Shown here: positions 62,761 to 64,000 of the stretch, piece by piece
Layout of the letters: the number at the start of each line of letters is the position of its first letter
How positions within the stretch are numbered: position 1 is the stretch's first letter
From: Kitasatospora sp. MMS16-BH015
Lineage (GTDB): Bacteria; Actinomycetota; Actinomycetes; Streptomycetales; Streptomycetaceae
DNA length: 64,000 bases
Assembly (NCBI RefSeq): GCF_002943525.1
Contig: NZ_CP025394.1
Location: 8,899,859-8,963,858 of the forward strand
Direction: 5' to 3'
Program-made: the position numbers and the translations under genes
The notes under the pieces: generated by a model
Seen by the model: the letters and a program-made list of their open reading frames with translations, nothing else
The model's database searches: none
Told to the model about the DNA's origin: nothing

Positions 62761-63290
62761 TTACAGGCGCAAGTCGCCGAAGGCGCGGCGGTTGAAGTGG
62801 GTCAGGGCCAGTTCGGTGCGCAGTTCCCGCAGGCGGTCCAGGGCGGGGGCGCCGTAGATGCGGTGGAGCAGGCCGGTGTCGAGGTCGTGGGTGCCGTAGA
62901 GGTAGGGGCGGCCGCCGGCGTCGGCGCAGGCGTCCAGCAGGTCCCGCAGGACGCGCCGGGTCCCGGCGATGGCGGGGGTGTCGGTGGTGGGGGCGGCGGC
63001 GAAGACGCCGACGAGGTACTGCACGGGGGCGTCCAGGACGGGGGCCAGTACGAAGGGGGTGGCCCCTGCGGGGCGGCGGATGACGAGGAAATACAGGGCG
63101 ACCAGGGTGTCGGACAGCGGCGGGACGGCCGCCGCCCGCCGCACCTTCTCGACGAACGCGGGGAAGTGCTCCTCGTCGAGGACGTGGTCGACCCAGAGGT
63201 TGGCGTGGGTGTCCTCCTCCAGCAGGTGGTGCAGGACCGTCGCGGTCTCCTGGTGGCTGTGGAGGATGCAGTCGGGCACCGGCACGGCGT
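62761..63290 (-). pseudogene. 5'-truncated copy of the FAD-linked oxidase
   Basis: The bottom strand reads THANLWVDHVLDEEHFPAF, LVALYFLVIRRPAGATPFVL, VQYLVGVFAAAPTTDTPAI, GGRPYLYGTHDLD and ALTHFNRRAFGDLRL. Each matches the C-terminal third of the gene at 61305-62588 in order. Similarity starts near the VPDCILHSH region (about residue 275 of the full copy) and the FAD domain is absent. The break lies near 63290, beside the methyltransferase frame. Confidence 0.82.
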
Positions 63291-64000
63291 CGGTGGCCTC
63301 GGCGGGGCCCGGGGCGTCGTCGTCCCGGGCATCAGGAAGGACTTCATCGCCGACTACGACGGCCTCGCCGACCAGTGGTGGGACCCCCGCGGCGCCCTCG
63401 CCCCGCTGGGCTGGATCGCCCGCGCCCGCGCCCAGTTCGTCCCCCCAGCCCGCGACGGGAGCGCCCGCCTCCTCGACATCGCCTGCGGCGGCGGCCTGTT
63501 CGGCCCCCACGCGGCCGCCAAGGGATACCACACGGTCGGCGTCGACCTCTCCGAACTGTCACTACGCGAAGCGCTGCGCCACGGCTTCGCCGAGACCGTC
63601 CGCGCCGACGTGACCCACCTGCCCTTCGACGACGAGTCCTTCGACGTCGTCACCGCCGGCCAGTGCCTGGAACACGTCCCCGACCCCTACACGGTCGTGG
63701 CGCAGGCCTGCCGGGTGCTGCGCCCCGGCGGCACGCTCGTCGTCGACACCATCGCCGACACCGCCCTCGCCCGCTTCGTCTCCATCACCGTGGCCGAGAA
63801 CCTGCCCGTCGCCGGACGCCCGCCGCGCGGCACCCACGACCACCGGCTGTTCGTCAACCGCGAACGCCTCGTCCACACCGCCCGCGAAAACGGCGTCGAA
63901 CTCCGACTCCTCGGCCTGCGACCGAAGTTGGCGGAAATGCTCCGCTACTCCCTCGGCCTGCTCGACGAGGTGCGCATGGTCCGCACCCGGTCCACCTCCG
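63259..64000 (+). CDS. SAM-dependent methyltransferase, UbiG-like (partial)
   Basis: An open frame runs to the window end. It shows YDGLADQWWDPRGALAPL, RLLDIACGGGLFGPH (SAM motif I), VGVDLSELS (motif II), LPFDDESFDVVTAGQCLEHV (motif III) and CRVLRPGGTLVVDT. This is the UbiG/ubiquinone-type group that methylates small aromatic hydroxyls. The only in-frame start is GTG 63259, which overlaps the truncated oxidase. AGGAAGG at 63334 precedes an ATC, so the normal start seems lost. Confidence 0.75.
   Translation, partial: MEDAVGHRHGVGGLGGARGVVVPGIRKDFIADYDGLADQWWDPRGALAPLGWIARARAQFVPPARDGSARLLDIACGGGLFGPHAAAKGYHTVGVDLSELSLREALRHGFAETVRADVTHLPFDDESFDVVTAGQCLEHVPDPYTVVAQACRVLRPGGTLVVDTIADTALARFVSITVAENLPVAGRPPRGTHDHRLFVNRERLVHTARENGVELRLLGLRPKLAEMLRYSLGLLDEVRMVRTRSTS

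Overview
The window is very GC-rich with strong G/C bias at third codon positions, Shine-Dalgarno sequences of the GGAGG type, many GTG starts and 4-bp ATGA/GTGA gene overlaps. Together with a 2-methylisoborneol synthase, the actinobacterial mini ribosomal protein bL37, a PknB-like kinase, DUF5709, DUF4240 and DUF6445 proteins, this points to a Streptomyces/Kitasatospora-type actinomycete. No rRNA, tRNA or CRISPR array was seen.

Layout. 1-8 kb: start of a lipoprotein gene, an amidase, a DUF4240 protein, a conserved hypothetical gene cut in two by an intact IS5-type element, an alpha/beta hydrolase, a TenA/heme-oxygenase-fold protein and a DUF6445 protein. 8-18.4 kb: envelope genes (YdcF-like protein, a 953-residue membrane receptor-like protein, a multi-pass protein, a ClC channel coupled to a rhomboid-like protein, a HAD phosphatase and a PAP2-diacylglycerol kinase fusion). 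18.4-24.4 kb: P450, Gfo/Idh/MocA-ThuA pair, MerR-DUF4188 divergent pair, VOC and GNAT proteins. 24.5-28.5 kb: a three-gene MoxR ATPase / HExxH-vWA operon. 28.6-43.2 kb: ordinary metabolic, transport and regulatory genes, including the orphan 2-methylisoborneol synthase, bL37, a secreted HNH-like lipoprotein, MarR-SDR, a GT87-like protein and thpR.

From about 42.3 kb to 51.6 kb the window turns into an accessory, decaying region. It holds remnants of a NUDIX hydrolase, a YdjC/ChbG deacetylase, an SRAP peptidase, an HNH nuclease and an ATP-dependent DNA ligase. It also holds an IS481-type element that carries a nested IS630-type element. Between these lie an intact Ser/Thr kinase, an ECF-type sigma factor coupled to a 54-residue peptide, and a small membrane protein.

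51.6-64 kb: a 1110-residue molybdopterin oxidoreductase fused to its own FAD/NAD and [2Fe-2S] reductase module, low-complexity G-rich DNA, a Tim44-domain protein, a long double zeta-toxin gene with two compensating frameshifts, an FAD-linked oxidase with a truncated neighbouring copy, and a methyltransferase that runs off the window end and has lost a clear start.

The most unusual items are the double zeta gene, the Mo-flavin-iron fusion, the membrane receptor with an external solute-binding-like domain, the MoxR/vWA operon, and the nested insertion elements. All calls are by eye; no database search was run.
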